Shown here in pieces: positions 8,078 through 15,232 of a DNA stretch of 18,636 bases. Below the pieces are notes generated by a model. The model searched no databases, was not told the DNA's origin, and was given only the letters and a program-made list of their open reading frames with translations. The first letter of the stretch is position 1. The number at the start of each line of letters is the position of its first letter. Location of the stretch: positions 3,156 to 21,791 of the forward strand of contig JAJPZD010000102.1 of the NCBI GenBank assembly GCA_021204605.1, written 5' to 3'. A program made the position numbers and the translations under genes. This DNA comes from Prevotella sp. (GTDB lineage Bacteria; Bacteroidota; Bacteroidia; Bacteroidales; Bacteroidaceae).

Positions 8078-8491
8078 ATGATTACGTATAATAGTGAGGG
8101 TGTGAGAATGCCTAAGATAAGGAAACGTGCGACTACGGCATGGATAAAGAAAGTGGCGGCTTCTTATGGCCGGAAAGTGGGCGAGATAGGGTATATGTTT
8201 GTGAATGACGAAAAAATACTCGGTGTGAACCGTGATTTTTTAGGACATGACTATTATACAGACATAATAACCTTTGATTATGATGCTGGCGACATCATAA
8301 ACGGTGATATTGTAATCAGTGTTGACACGGTGCGCTCCAATGCCGAGATGTTTGGTAAAGACTATGACGAGGAACTGCACCGCGTAATTATCCACGGAAT
8401 TCTCCACTTGTGTGGTATTAATGACAAAGGACCAGGAGAAAGGCAAGTCATGGAAAATGCCGAAAACAATGCACTGGCGCTTTGCAAATAG
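8078..8491 (+). CDS. ybeY: Endoribonuclease YbeY (16S rRNA maturation factor)
   Basis: The 137-residue protein belongs to the UPF0054/YbeY family of single-strand endoribonucleases that act in 16S rRNA 3'-end maturation and ribosome quality control in the cytoplasm. It shows DYYTDIITFDY (about 58-68), GDIVISVDTVRSNAE and the metal motif region IHGILHLCGINDKGPGE. Two His of the HGxLHLxGxDH motif are present, but the third is replaced by the NDKGPGE segment. As far as I recall that is common in Bacteroidetes YbeY, so the protein is probably functional. The start at 8078 gives MITYNSEG, the usual N-terminus of the phylum's homologues. It lies 79 bp after the protease gene; a weak -7-like TATTTTTG at 8004-8011 may add a promoter. 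Its stop is 13 bp from the end of convergent coaD. Confidence 0.9.
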   Translation: MITYNSEGVRMPKIRKRATTAWIKKVAASYGRKVGEIGYMFVNDEKILGVNRDFLGHDYYTDIITFDYDAGDIINGDIVISVDTVRSNAEMFGKDYDEELHRVIIHGILHLCGINDKGPGERQVMENAENNALALCK

Positions 8492-8546
8492 AAAATAGAA
8501 AAATTCATTTCGGGAGAAACTCCTGCACGTTTTTCCCGAAATGAAT
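8490..8546 (-). terminator. Hairpin terminator overlapping the 3' end of coaD
   Basis: Bases 8503-8520 and 8529-8546 pair over 18 positions with one G-U and an eight-base loop. On the minus strand the stem is followed by a T-rich run (8502 down to about 8491), giving an intrinsic terminator for the ruvB-coaD transcript. The last codons of coaD and its TGA stop (8507-8505) lie inside the stem. On the plus strand no T run follows, so it is a poorer terminator for ybeY. Confidence 0.75.
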
Positions 8547-8945
8547 AAGTTCTCTCACTAAACTTGATGAAACGCTTTCATATTGAGGCTCAGCATATAA
8601 CAGTATTGTTTCGATGCCACAGAGTTGCCTGTTGATGTCAGCCTGCTCCCGCTCGTATTCGAAGTCTTTCACGCTACGCACGCCTTTTATTATAAACAGT
8701 GCATTCTCTCTCTGGGCGAAGTCGGCTGTGAGGTCATCGAATGCCTTCACCTCGATTTTCGGTTCTTCTTTGTATAATGTCTTAATCGCCGTAACACGTT
8801 CCTCTGCGCTGTACATATATTTCTTGCGCTCATTCACTCCCACACCAATCACTATGCGGTCGAAAAGGGGTAGGGCGCGGTGCACTATCGAGTAGTGTCC
8901 TATAGTGAATGGATCGAAGCTGCCAACGAAAATGCCTGTTCTCAT
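8505..8945 (-). CDS. coaD: Phosphopantetheine adenylyltransferase
   Basis: CoaD transfers AMP from ATP to 4'-phosphopantetheine to make dephospho-CoA, the penultimate step of coenzyme A synthesis, in the cytoplasm. With the start at 8945 it has 146 residues, slightly short for a family of about 155-165. Motifs are GSFDPFTIGH (8-17, including the nucleotidyltransferase HxGH-type motif with H17), IKGVRSVKDFEYE (about 86-98) and VSSSLVREL (125-133), the family's ISSTxVR signature. The start is chosen because MRTGIFVGSFDP matches the family N-terminus. An in-frame ATG at 8975, one base after the ruvB stop, would add ten residues and could be used through translational coupling; the ATG at 9011 lies inside ruvB and is unlikely. 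It is probably cotranscribed with ruvB. Confidence 0.9.
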   Translation of the reverse strand: MRTGIFVGSFDPFTIGHYSIVHRALPLFDRIVIGVGVNERKKYMYSAEERVTAIKTLYKEEPKIEVKAFDDLTADFAQRENALFIIKGVRSVKDFEYEREQADINRQLCGIETILLYAEPQYESVSSSLVRELIHFGKNVQEFLPK

Positions 8946-8976
8946 TATTGTCGTAGATTTATGCTTTTCTGTCATG

Positions 8977-10011
8977 TTACCCAAAGAGATCTTGCTCGCT
9001 ACTCTTGCCATTATAAGGGTTGCGCCCGAAGTGCTTGTATGCCAATTCCGTGACCATGCGTCCGCGTGGCGTGCGCTTGATGAACCCCTCCATTATCAGG
9101 AAGGGCTCATATACTTCCTCTACTGTTCCCGCATCCTCTCCGATTGCTGTTGCTATGGTGGTGATGCCTACGGGCCCGCCACGGAACTTATCAATAATGG
9201 TAAGCAATATCTTGTTGTCTATCTCGTCAAGGCCATATTGGTCGATGTTCAGTGCGGTAAGCGCGACTTTTGCAATAGCGGTGTCAATGCGCCCCGTGCC
9301 CTTCACCTGTGCGAAATCCCTTACACGGCGCAACAGTGCGTTGGCGATACGAGGCGTTCCCCTGCTTCTGCGTGCAATCTCCTCTGCCGCATCATCGGCA
9401 ATAGGAACGTTCAGTATGTGTGCGGAACGTTTTAGTATCTTGGTCAAAGTCTCTGGCTCATAGTATTCAAGGTGCAGGTTTATGCCGAAACGGGCACGCA
9501 AAGGGGCGGTGAGCAGTCCGCTTCGTGTTGTTGCTCCTATAAGCGTGAATGGGTTGAGGTCTATCTGTATAGAGCGTGCTGACGGACCTTTGTCTATCAT
9601 TATGTCGATGCGGTAGTCTTCCATTGCAGAGTATAGGTATTCCTCAACCACGGGCGACAGACGGTGTATCTCGTCGATGAAAAGTACGTCGTTGGTCTCT
9701 AAACTTGTCAATATGCCTGCAAGGTCGCCAGGTTTGTCAAGCACTGGCCCACTGGTCAGTTTGAAGCCCACTCCCAACTCGTTGGCTATGATATTGCTGA
9801 GCGTTGTCTTTCCCAATCCTGGAGGACCGTGCAGCAGGGTATGGTCGAGCGGCTCACCACGGTATTTTGCGGCTTCGACGAACACCTCAAGATTGTCCAC
9901 CACCTTCTTCTGACCGCTAAAGTCATTAAAGCGCAGAGGTCGCAAGGCGTTCTCAAATTCCTTCTCCGATGACGATAATGTCTCTTTCCTTATGTCAAAG
10001 TTGTTGCCCAT
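8977..10011 (-). CDS. ruvB: Holliday junction branch migration ATPase RuvB
   Basis: RuvB forms hexameric rings that drive RuvA-bound Holliday junction branch migration during recombination and replication-fork repair. The 344 residues match the family length. The AAA+ core has Walker A GPPGLGKTT (62-70), Walker B FIDEIHR (111-117), sensor 1 GATTRSG (159-165), the arginine-finger region LRARFG (171-176) and the sensor 2 segment RGTPRIANALLRR. A C-terminal winged helix ends with GRMVTELAYKHFG. The start at 10011 gives MGNNFDIR and is 46 bp below a clear promoter. ruvA and ruvC are not in the window. coaD follows after as little as one base. Confidence 0.96.
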   Translation of the reverse strand: MGNNFDIRKETLSSSEKEFENALRPLRFNDFSGQKKVVDNLEVFVEAAKYRGEPLDHTLLHGPPGLGKTTLSNIIANELGVGFKLTSGPVLDKPGDLAGILTSLETNDVLFIDEIHRLSPVVEEYLYSAMEDYRIDIMIDKGPSARSIQIDLNPFTLIGATTRSGLLTAPLRARFGINLHLEYYEPETLTKILKRSAHILNVPIADDAAEEIARRSRGTPRIANALLRRVRDFAQVKGTGRIDTAIAKVALTALNIDQYGLDEIDNKILLTIIDKFRGGPVGITTIATAIGEDAGTVEEVYEPFLIMEGFIKRTPRGRMVTELAYKHFGRNPYNGKSSEQDLFG

Positions 10012-10056
10012 GTTTCATTTGGCTTACCTGCTGTTTTGGATTATTATTACCTTTTG

Positions 10057-10087
10057 CAAAATTAGTGTAAATTAAGAGAAATACAAA
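10057..10087 (-). promoter_or_regulatory. Bacteroidota-type promoter of ruvB-coaD
   Basis: On the minus strand TTTG (10087-10084), a 19-bp spacer and TAATTTTG (10064-10057) fit the phylum consensus at both elements. The distance to the ruvB ATG (10011) is 45 bp. This is among the clearest promoters in the window. Confidence 0.7.
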
Positions 10088-10267
10088 ATAAAAGGGAACG
10101 TAACATTATAAGAATATCGTTATTCGTTTTGATTTAATTGTTAATATGGCTGTCGTAAGTGAAAGAATTTGAGTTTTTAATGAAGAAAATTTGAATTATT
10201 GGAAATAAAGCACTAAATTAGCAACGATAATTATAATCACCATAGATATTTATAATTTTTAATTTCA

Positions 10268-11401
10268 ATGAGTATGCAATGGGAATATAAACAACCAGTG
10301 AGGGTGCTTTTCGGCAACGGAAAGAGGTGGAAATTGACAGACGAGATAAAGGCGTTGGGAGGAAAATGCGGACTGATAGTAACATCTCCGTCTTTTGTAA
10401 AGAGGGGTACGGTGAAAGAGTTGATCGATGCCTGCGAGAATGTTCGAACGATTGTGTTCAGTGAGGTTTCAGCAAATCCTGACGTGAAGGAGTGCGATGC
10501 CTGTGCCCAATTGATACGTGACAACGGTTGTGATTTTGTTGTCGCTTTGGGTGGCGGGAGCGTGATGGACTGTGCCAAGACAGCCGCTTGTATCAGCAAG
10601 GCGATGCTCAAAACAGAAAAATACATGATTGACCATGAGCCATTGCCTGAAAGTAGTTTGCCTCTGATTGCCTTGCCGACAACGGCAGGAACGGCGAGTG
10701 AGGTGACAAAAGTCGCTGTTCTGTCTGATCGTGAACGAAAACTCAAGGCCTCGATAGGGGCTGATTCCTTATTTCCCACAGTGGCGTTGGTTGACCCGGA
10801 GCTGACTTATACAGTGCCGAGACACCTTACGGCTTGCACAGGTTTTGATGCTCTGTGCCATGCTATTGAGGCGTATTGGAACGTGAACCACCAGCCGCCA
10901 TGCGATGCAGCCGCTATGTATGCAATACGTCTTGTGCTTGAGAATATCGAGACGGTATGCGACGAGCCTGACAATGTCACGGCAAGAGAAAACATGATGT
11001 TGGCTTCCTTAATGGCGGGATTCGCATTCTCACAGACAGGGACATCATCCTCGCATGCCTGTTCATATCCTGTAACCAGTCTGTTGGGCGTCTCTCATGG
11101 AGAGGCATGTGCCTTGACAATCGACTATTTCGTGCGTTTCAACGCAAAACACGGCTGTGAGAGGACAATCGCCATAGCTCGCCAGTTGGGATATACTGAT
11201 GCCGAAGCCCTTGCCGACGAGATACACCGTCTGAAAAAAACAACTGGAATGCTTACATCATTGGCTGAGTTCAAAGTCTCTGACAGTATGCTGATCGAAT
11301 TGGTGAACGGCAGTAAACGACCCAACCTCAAATGTAACCCGATAGAGATCACAGAAAACGACCTATGCGAAATGTTCGCTTCGCTCACAAGTGAAAAGTG
11401 A
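10268..11401 (+). CDS. Iron-containing (group III) alcohol dehydrogenase
   Basis: This 377-residue cytoplasmic enzyme should interconvert an alcohol and aldehyde or ketone with NAD(P)H, using a bound divalent metal. The dinucleotide-binding half has GGGSVMD (95-101) and PTTAGTASEVT (137-147). The metal ligands are D194 and H198 (TGFDALCHAIEAY), H263 (SSHACSYP) and H277 (GVSHGEA), the standard Fe-ADH set. The protein is fairly rich in Cys. Related enzymes include butanol, 1,3-propanediol and phosphonoacetaldehyde reductases. The C-terminal KCNPIEITENDL is compatible with the last, but no phosphonate gene is nearby, so no substrate is assigned. The upstream 256 bp to ruvB hold the ruvB promoter and A+T-rich DNA without a clear TAnnTTTG for this gene. 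Residue M3 is an alternative start. Confidence 0.85.
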   Translation: MSMQWEYKQPVRVLFGNGKRWKLTDEIKALGGKCGLIVTSPSFVKRGTVKELIDACENVRTIVFSEVSANPDVKECDACAQLIRDNGCDFVVALGGGSVMDCAKTAACISKAMLKTEKYMIDHEPLPESSLPLIALPTTAGTASEVTKVAVLSDRERKLKASIGADSLFPTVALVDPELTYTVPRHLTACTGFDALCHAIEAYWNVNHQPPCDAAAMYAIRLVLENIETVCDEPDNVTARENMMLASLMAGFAFSQTGTSSSHACSYPVTSLLGVSHGEACALTIDYFVRFNAKHGCERTIAIARQLGYTDAEALADEIHRLKKTTGMLTSLAEFKVSDSMLIELVNGSKRPNLKCNPIEITENDLCEMFASLTSEK

Positions 11402-11464
11402 AATGTGGACGAGGATGAGACAGGGTTCTGGCAGCATTTAATATATTGTTTGATTATTCAAGAG

Positions 11465-11493
11465 AGGTGCGACGTGTTGTTGCATCTTTTTTT
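11465..11493 (+). terminator. Intrinsic terminator after the alcohol dehydrogenase gene
   Basis: AGGTGCGAC (11465-11473) pairs with GTTGCATCT (11479-11487) over nine positions, two of them G-U, around a five-base loop. A run of seven T follows (11487-11493). It closes the dehydrogenase transcript and marks the left edge of the accessory region. Confidence 0.7.
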
Positions 11494-11885
11494 GCTCTTA
11501 ACTTGAAATGTCAACATTATTATAGATGTTTTGAGAAAATAAGAAAGGGAAAAAATGCCTAATGTGAATTATGACCTTAGTAACGAAATAAACCAAACTA
11601 CTTGCTTATAACTAATTAACACTTTTTTATTAAAAAGTAATAGCGCAATTCCCAAAAGAAATCAAAAAATTTATCTATGGAGATTGAATAGACAAATATT
11701 GTATGGGTAAAGATAAATTACTGCTGCCTTTTTATGATTATGGAATTAAGTTTTATCAAATGGCTAAAAGAAAATGACGCTCTTATGTAACTCGATTAGG
11801 AAAGTTTATCATTTATTGACTTTTTACAAATATCATTGATTTACAACACTTTATAATGTCTAATCGGGTTTATCATAGTTTTTTC
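11494..11885. other. Gene-poor A+T-rich segment with two very short ORFs
   Basis: No gene of normal size is supported here. Two tiny plus-strand ORFs exist: 11555-11611 (18 codons, MPNVNYDLSNEINQTTCL) preceded by a purine-rich stretch, and 11703-11777 (24 codons). Neither is recognised, and both may be chance or remnants. A small hairpin lies at 11621-11638 (ACTTTTT / AAAAAGT). CGATTAG (11793-11799) and CTAATCG (11860-11866) are inverted, and each is followed within a few bases by TTTATCAT. The composition suggests acquired or decayed DNA. Confidence 0.5.
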
Positions 11886-11887
11886 TT

Positions 11888-11918
11888 TTTGATATAAAAT
11901 TTTTATTCGCTATCTTTG
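11888..11918 (+). promoter_or_regulatory. Promoter of the restriction-modification cassette
   Basis: TTTG at 11888-11891, a 19-bp spacer and TATCTTTG at 11911-11918 match both Bacteroidota promoter elements. Transcription should begin near 11925, giving a leader of about 155 nt before the methyltransferase ATG. Confidence 0.7.
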
Positions 11919-11926
11919 CAAGGATA

Positions 11927-11944
11927 AATGCAATATATCGCATT
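11927..11944. promoter_or_regulatory. Near-palindrome at the predicted start site, possible operator
   Basis: AATGC (11927-11931) and GCATT (11940-11944) are inverted around a central ATATAT (11933-11938). The single flanking bases A and C break perfect symmetry. The 18-bp site lies just downstream of the -7 element, where a bound protein would block or slow transcription. Restriction-modification genes are often controlled by a methyltransferase or C protein at such sites. No C-protein gene is seen, so the regulator, if any, is unknown. Confidence 0.4.
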
Positions 11945-11949
11945 AACAA

Positions 11950-12063
11950 TTAGGGTTTTTTATACCCTAAGCCATTTGATTAAGGATTTTGTTGTTCTTT
12001 AAGATTATGACGATTAATATGCAACAGATTAGAGAAGTGTGGGTCTATCAATGGAAAATTTAG
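11950..12063 (+). other. Leader of the methyltransferase mRNA: hairpin plus 18-codon upstream ORF
   Basis: TTAGGGT (11950-11956) pairs with ACCCTAA (11964-11970) around a seven-base loop. An ORF at 12007-12063 encodes MTINMQQIREVWVYQWKI and stops 16 bp before the methyltransferase ATG, in another frame. It has no clear ribosome-binding site. Whether it is translated is unknown; it might tune expression of the methyltransferase. Confidence 0.35.
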
Positions 12064-12079
12064 AATAAAACAGATATAA

Positions 12080-13426
12080 ATGAAAGGCAGATTGATATAT
12101 ACGCTGATGGACATCGGATATAAAAAAGCTGGTGTGTTGCAGATATACGACCAATCGTCATTGGATGATAATAATGAGTTAATACCATTCAGTACGCAAC
12201 TTGCCATTGTGACCCATTATCTCATGTTACAAGATAGCAAACTCGGCTTAATATATCATAAAAAAGCAGGAGAACTTATTGAGGACTGGGCCACTAATGA
12301 AAAAATTCCGTATAAAATTTCAGATAATTTAATTGCAGAGCCAACGGTATTACAACAATATTTGTTTTCGGATGTTTTCAATGTTCCATTTCCTGGTCCA
12401 TTGAATCCAAAGTTCACTTTCATAGATTTATTTGCCGGTATTGGTGGTTTCAGAATGGCATTGCAAAATCTCGGTGGGCAATGTGTGTTTTCTTCAGAAT
12501 GGGATGCACAAGCCCAAAAAACGTATTTTGCGAATTATGGAGAAGTACCTTTTGGTGACATAACAAAAGAACAAACAAAATGTTATATTCCTGATGGTTT
12601 TGACATATTATGTGCAGGCTTTCCTTGTCAGGCATTTTCTATGGCGGGTAGGAAATTAGGCTTTGAGGAGACACGAGGTACTTTGTTTTTTGATGTAGCT
12701 GAGATTCTAAGAAGAAAACAGCCCAAGGCTTTTTTCCTTGAAAATGTAAAGGGGCTGATGATACATGATAAAGGGAAAACCCTCAGGACAATTCTCAACA
12801 CATTAGATGAAATTGGCTATGTCGTACCTGCACCAAAAATCGTGAATGCGATGTATTTCGGTGTGCCGCAGCATCGTGAACGTATATATATTGTCGGTTT
12901 CCGTAAAGATCTAGGTATCACAAAAGAAGATTTTGAATATCCAGAGCAAAAGGATGTGACCAAGCATTTTATAGATATTAGAGAAACGGAACCCGTACCG
13001 GCAAAATACTATTTATCGACAGCCTATATAGACACGTTGAAAGCCCACAAAGCCCGTCATGCAGCTAAAGGAAACGGATTTGGTTATGAAATAATTGATG
13101 ATGACGGTATTGCAAATGCCATTGTAGTTGGAGGTATGGGACGTGAGCGTAATCTTGTAATTGACCATCGTCAAACAGATTTGACACCGACAACACATAT
13201 AAAGGGAACTGTCAACACTGATGGAATACGCAAAATGACTCCACGTGAATGGGGCGCTTTACAAGGTTATCCTGTTTATGACAAGGGAGACGGCAGCCCC
13301 GTATTTGTAATTCCAGTGGCAGATGCATCCGCATACAAACAGTTTGGAAATTCAGTGGCTGTACCCGCGATCCAAGCAACGGCACAACAAATACTCAAAG
13401 TCCTTAAAACGAAGAAAATACTCTAA
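12080..13426 (+). CDS. HpaII-like DNA (cytosine-5-)-methyltransferase, probable CCGG specificity
   Basis: The enzyme transfers a methyl group from S-adenosylmethionine to C5 of cytosine in host DNA. All key motifs are present: I DLFAGIGGF (116-124), IV with catalytic C183 (FPCQAFS), VI ENVKG (221-225), VIII QHRERIY (264-270) and X QFGNSVAVP (421-429). From about residue 80 it resembles remembered M.HpaII, including target-recognition text GNGFGYEI and VVGGMGRERNLVID, so CCGG (internal C) is the likely site. M.HpaII has 358 residues; this one has 448, with about 80 extra N-terminal residues of unknown role and a short insertion (402-408) before motif X. The extension has no recognised domain. 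No in-frame ATG near residue 80 offers a shorter start. The endonuclease gene begins five bases after the stop. Confidence 0.9.
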   Translation: MKGRLIYTLMDIGYKKAGVLQIYDQSSLDDNNELIPFSTQLAIVTHYLMLQDSKLGLIYHKKAGELIEDWATNEKIPYKISDNLIAEPTVLQQYLFSDVFNVPFPGPLNPKFTFIDLFAGIGGFRMALQNLGGQCVFSSEWDAQAQKTYFANYGEVPFGDITKEQTKCYIPDGFDILCAGFPCQAFSMAGRKLGFEETRGTLFFDVAEILRRKQPKAFFLENVKGLMIHDKGKTLRTILNTLDEIGYVVPAPKIVNAMYFGVPQHRERIYIVGFRKDLGITKEDFEYPEQKDVTKHFIDIRETEPVPAKYYLSTAYIDTLKAHKARHAAKGNGFGYEIIDDDGIANAIVVGGMGRERNLVIDHRQTDLTPTTHIKGTVNTDGIRKMTPREWGALQGYPVYDKGDGSPVFVIPVADASAYKQFGNSVAVPAIQATAQQILKVLKTKKIL

Positions 13427-13431
13427 ATATA

Positions 13432-14496
13432 ATGGCAAATAAAGGAGAATGGAGCGAGGTTTACGCTTTCTTTAAATTATTGGCAGATGGTAAACTCTAC
13501 TGTGGTGATGGTAAATTGAATCGTTATGACGAGCGTTGGTATCCCATATTAGAGATATTCCGTAATGATGCGCCAGACAGGAACACATATAAAGTACAGG
13601 CTGGAAAGAACAACATCTTAGTAGCTGGAGATGCCATAAATATTGAAATTTCCCAAAGTCAATTTCAAATCGAAGCACAACACCTTCTTGACTATATCAA
13701 GCAAAATACGTCTGAAGATGTGATTGGTGAAATAAAAGAGTTCATGGATATTATTGATTGTGGTGGTATTAAAGCAAAATCAACAGATAAAGCTGATATT
13801 CGGATTACCATTCATAATTTGCATACAGGTTCAAAACCGGAATTAGGCTATAGTATAAAATCAAAATTAGGCAGCCCTTCAACTCTGATAAATTCCAATA
13901 AAGACGGGACAAATTTTATTTACCACATAAAAAACTTAAACGATGCCCAGATGGAGGAAACGAACAAATTAGGTCAATTTAAGAAGAAATTCGATTACCT
14001 CTCAAAGATAGGGGCAACTTGGGAATTTTTAAATGTAGCATCTGAGATTCTTCATAACAACCTCGCTATGCTTGATGTGGGTATGGAGACAATCATCGGC
14101 TCATGTATCGAAAAGTATTATTCAAGTGAGTGGAAAACTATAGAGAAAATCACTTCACTCGTAGAAATAGAAAATCCGCTTGGTTTGAATATGAGTTCAA
14201 ATCAACCGATGTATGCTTATAAAATAAAACAGTTTTTAATCGCTTTTGCTCTTGGCATGACTGCCACAACACCTTGGCAAGGAAAATTTAATGCAAATGG
14301 TGGATATATCATTGTAAAAGAAGACGGTGATATTGTGTGTTATCATTTTTTTGACCGTAATGATCTTGAGGATTACCTTTTCTATAATACCGTTTTTGAT
14401 ACTCCGAGCACTTCGCGCCATAAATTTGGTGACATTTATAAGGAAAAAGGAGAATATTTTTTGAAATTGAACCTTCAAGTACGCTTCATCAAATAA
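13432..14496 (+). CDS. HpaII-like type II restriction endonuclease
   Basis: The 354-residue protein matches the HpaII restriction endonuclease family in length (HpaII is about 358) and at its start (NKGEWSEVYAFFKLLADGKL). It should cut unmodified CCGG in double-stranded DNA. A likely PD-(D/E)XK-type site is KADI (D122) followed by GYSIKSKLGSPSTL (K143), with Ser141 at the position often held by an acidic residue. It follows the methyltransferase gene after five bases, as expected for a coupled M-R pair where protection is made first. A+T content is high, like the methyltransferase gene. The identity rests on remembered family text, not on a search, but the neighbouring methyltransferase supports it strongly. 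Confidence 0.88.
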   Translation: MANKGEWSEVYAFFKLLADGKLYCGDGKLNRYDERWYPILEIFRNDAPDRNTYKVQAGKNNILVAGDAINIEISQSQFQIEAQHLLDYIKQNTSEDVIGEIKEFMDIIDCGGIKAKSTDKADIRITIHNLHTGSKPELGYSIKSKLGSPSTLINSNKDGTNFIYHIKNLNDAQMEETNKLGQFKKKFDYLSKIGATWEFLNVASEILHNNLAMLDVGMETIIGSCIEKYYSSEWKTIEKITSLVEIENPLGLNMSSNQPMYAYKIKQFLIAFALGMTATTPWQGKFNANGGYIIVKEDGDIVCYHFFDRNDLEDYLFYNTVFDTPSTSRHKFGDIYKEKGEYFLKLNLQVRFIK

Positions 14497-14624
14497 AATT
14501 TGTTTTATTATTGGCAATATAAGTTTCTCAGACCTGCCTATTCTAATTTGTTTGGCATTTATATTTCAAATAATAATAAAAATTCATGGAAAATATGTAA
14601 TTTCGCCAAACGAGAATTGTCAAA

Positions 14625-15134
14625 ATGGAACAGCAGGTCTCAGAGCAGCGTCATAACAATATGGCGGCGATACATGGGAAGGACACCAAGCCAGAGTTGA
14701 TGGTGAGGAAGTTCCTCTTTAGCCGTGGCTTTCGCTATAGACTAAACCATCCACGTCTGCCTGGACATCCCGACCTTGTGCTACGGAAATACCGTACCGT
14801 AATTTTTGTGAACGGGTGTTTCTGGCATGGTCACGAAAACTGTAAGTATTTCCGTATGCCAAAGACAAACATCGATTTCTGGCAGAAGAAAATAACCCGC
14901 AATAAGGAGCGGGATTTAAAAGAGCAACGTCAACTTGCTGTTATGGGCTGGCATTGCATCACTGTTTGGGAATGTCAATTGAAGCCAAAGAATCGCACGG
15001 AGACACTTGAGTCATTGGCATATACCTTGAACAGCATTTTCCTCGAAAACCAGAAAGTCAGGAGAACATATATCTTGCCAGAAGAAGAAAGTTATATCGC
15101 AGCAGAGCCAGAGCCAGAAACAGACATTCCCTAA
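14625..15134 (+). CDS. vsr: Very short patch repair endonuclease (Vsr)
   Basis: Vsr nicks DNA beside the T of a T:G mismatch that arises when 5-methylcytosine deaminates, starting short-patch repair. The 169-residue product has the full set of residues: E24 (KPELMVR), catalytic D50 (PGHPDLVL), H68 (NGCFWHGH) and structural zinc ligands C65, H70, C73 and C117 (VWEC). A C-terminal tail of about 50 residues ends in an acidic EPEPETDIP. The start at 14625 puts MAAIHGKDT at residue 13, as in homologues. Its presence next to an m5C methyltransferase fits its role, and the HpaII system is known to carry such a V gene. The 128-bp gap from the endonuclease gene shows no clear promoter, so it is probably transcribed with it. 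Confidence 0.93.
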   Translation: MEQQVSEQRHNNMAAIHGKDTKPELMVRKFLFSRGFRYRLNHPRLPGHPDLVLRKYRTVIFVNGCFWHGHENCKYFRMPKTNIDFWQKKITRNKERDLKEQRQLAVMGWHCITVWECQLKPKNRTETLESLAYTLNSIFLENQKVRRTYILPEEESYIAAEPEPETDIP

Positions 15135-15173
15135 ATCCTTCTTCGAGATATTTAAGACAGCTTGAGATGTGTA

Positions 15174-15228
15174 TTGTGATAATAATATTCACAAGTGGAG
15201 TGATGTGTATAACAGTATATGACTTGTG
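15174..15228. repeat. Two overlapping inverted repeats between convergent vsr and the nucleotidyltransferase gene
   Basis: TTGTGA (15174-15179) pairs with TCACAA (15189-15194). CACAAGT (15190-15196) pairs with ACTTGTG (15222-15228). The two share bases 15190-15194, so they cannot form together. Neither has a strong T run, but their place between convergent gene ends suits a termination or RNA-processing signal. Confidence 0.4.
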
Positions 15229-15232
15229 TTGA

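Noticed and set aside
8905..9435. Plus-strand ORF of 176 codons over coaD and ruvB
   Set aside because: It is the complement of two clear genes; the product has no family features.
10268..11401. Phosphonoacetaldehyde reductase
   Set aside because: The fold and part of the C-terminus are compatible, but no phosphonate biosynthesis gene is nearby, so only the general Fe-ADH call is kept.
11980..12207. Minus-strand ORF of 75 codons across the methyltransferase leader
   Set aside because: It overlaps the leader and start of the methyltransferase gene, and no motif or promoter supports it.
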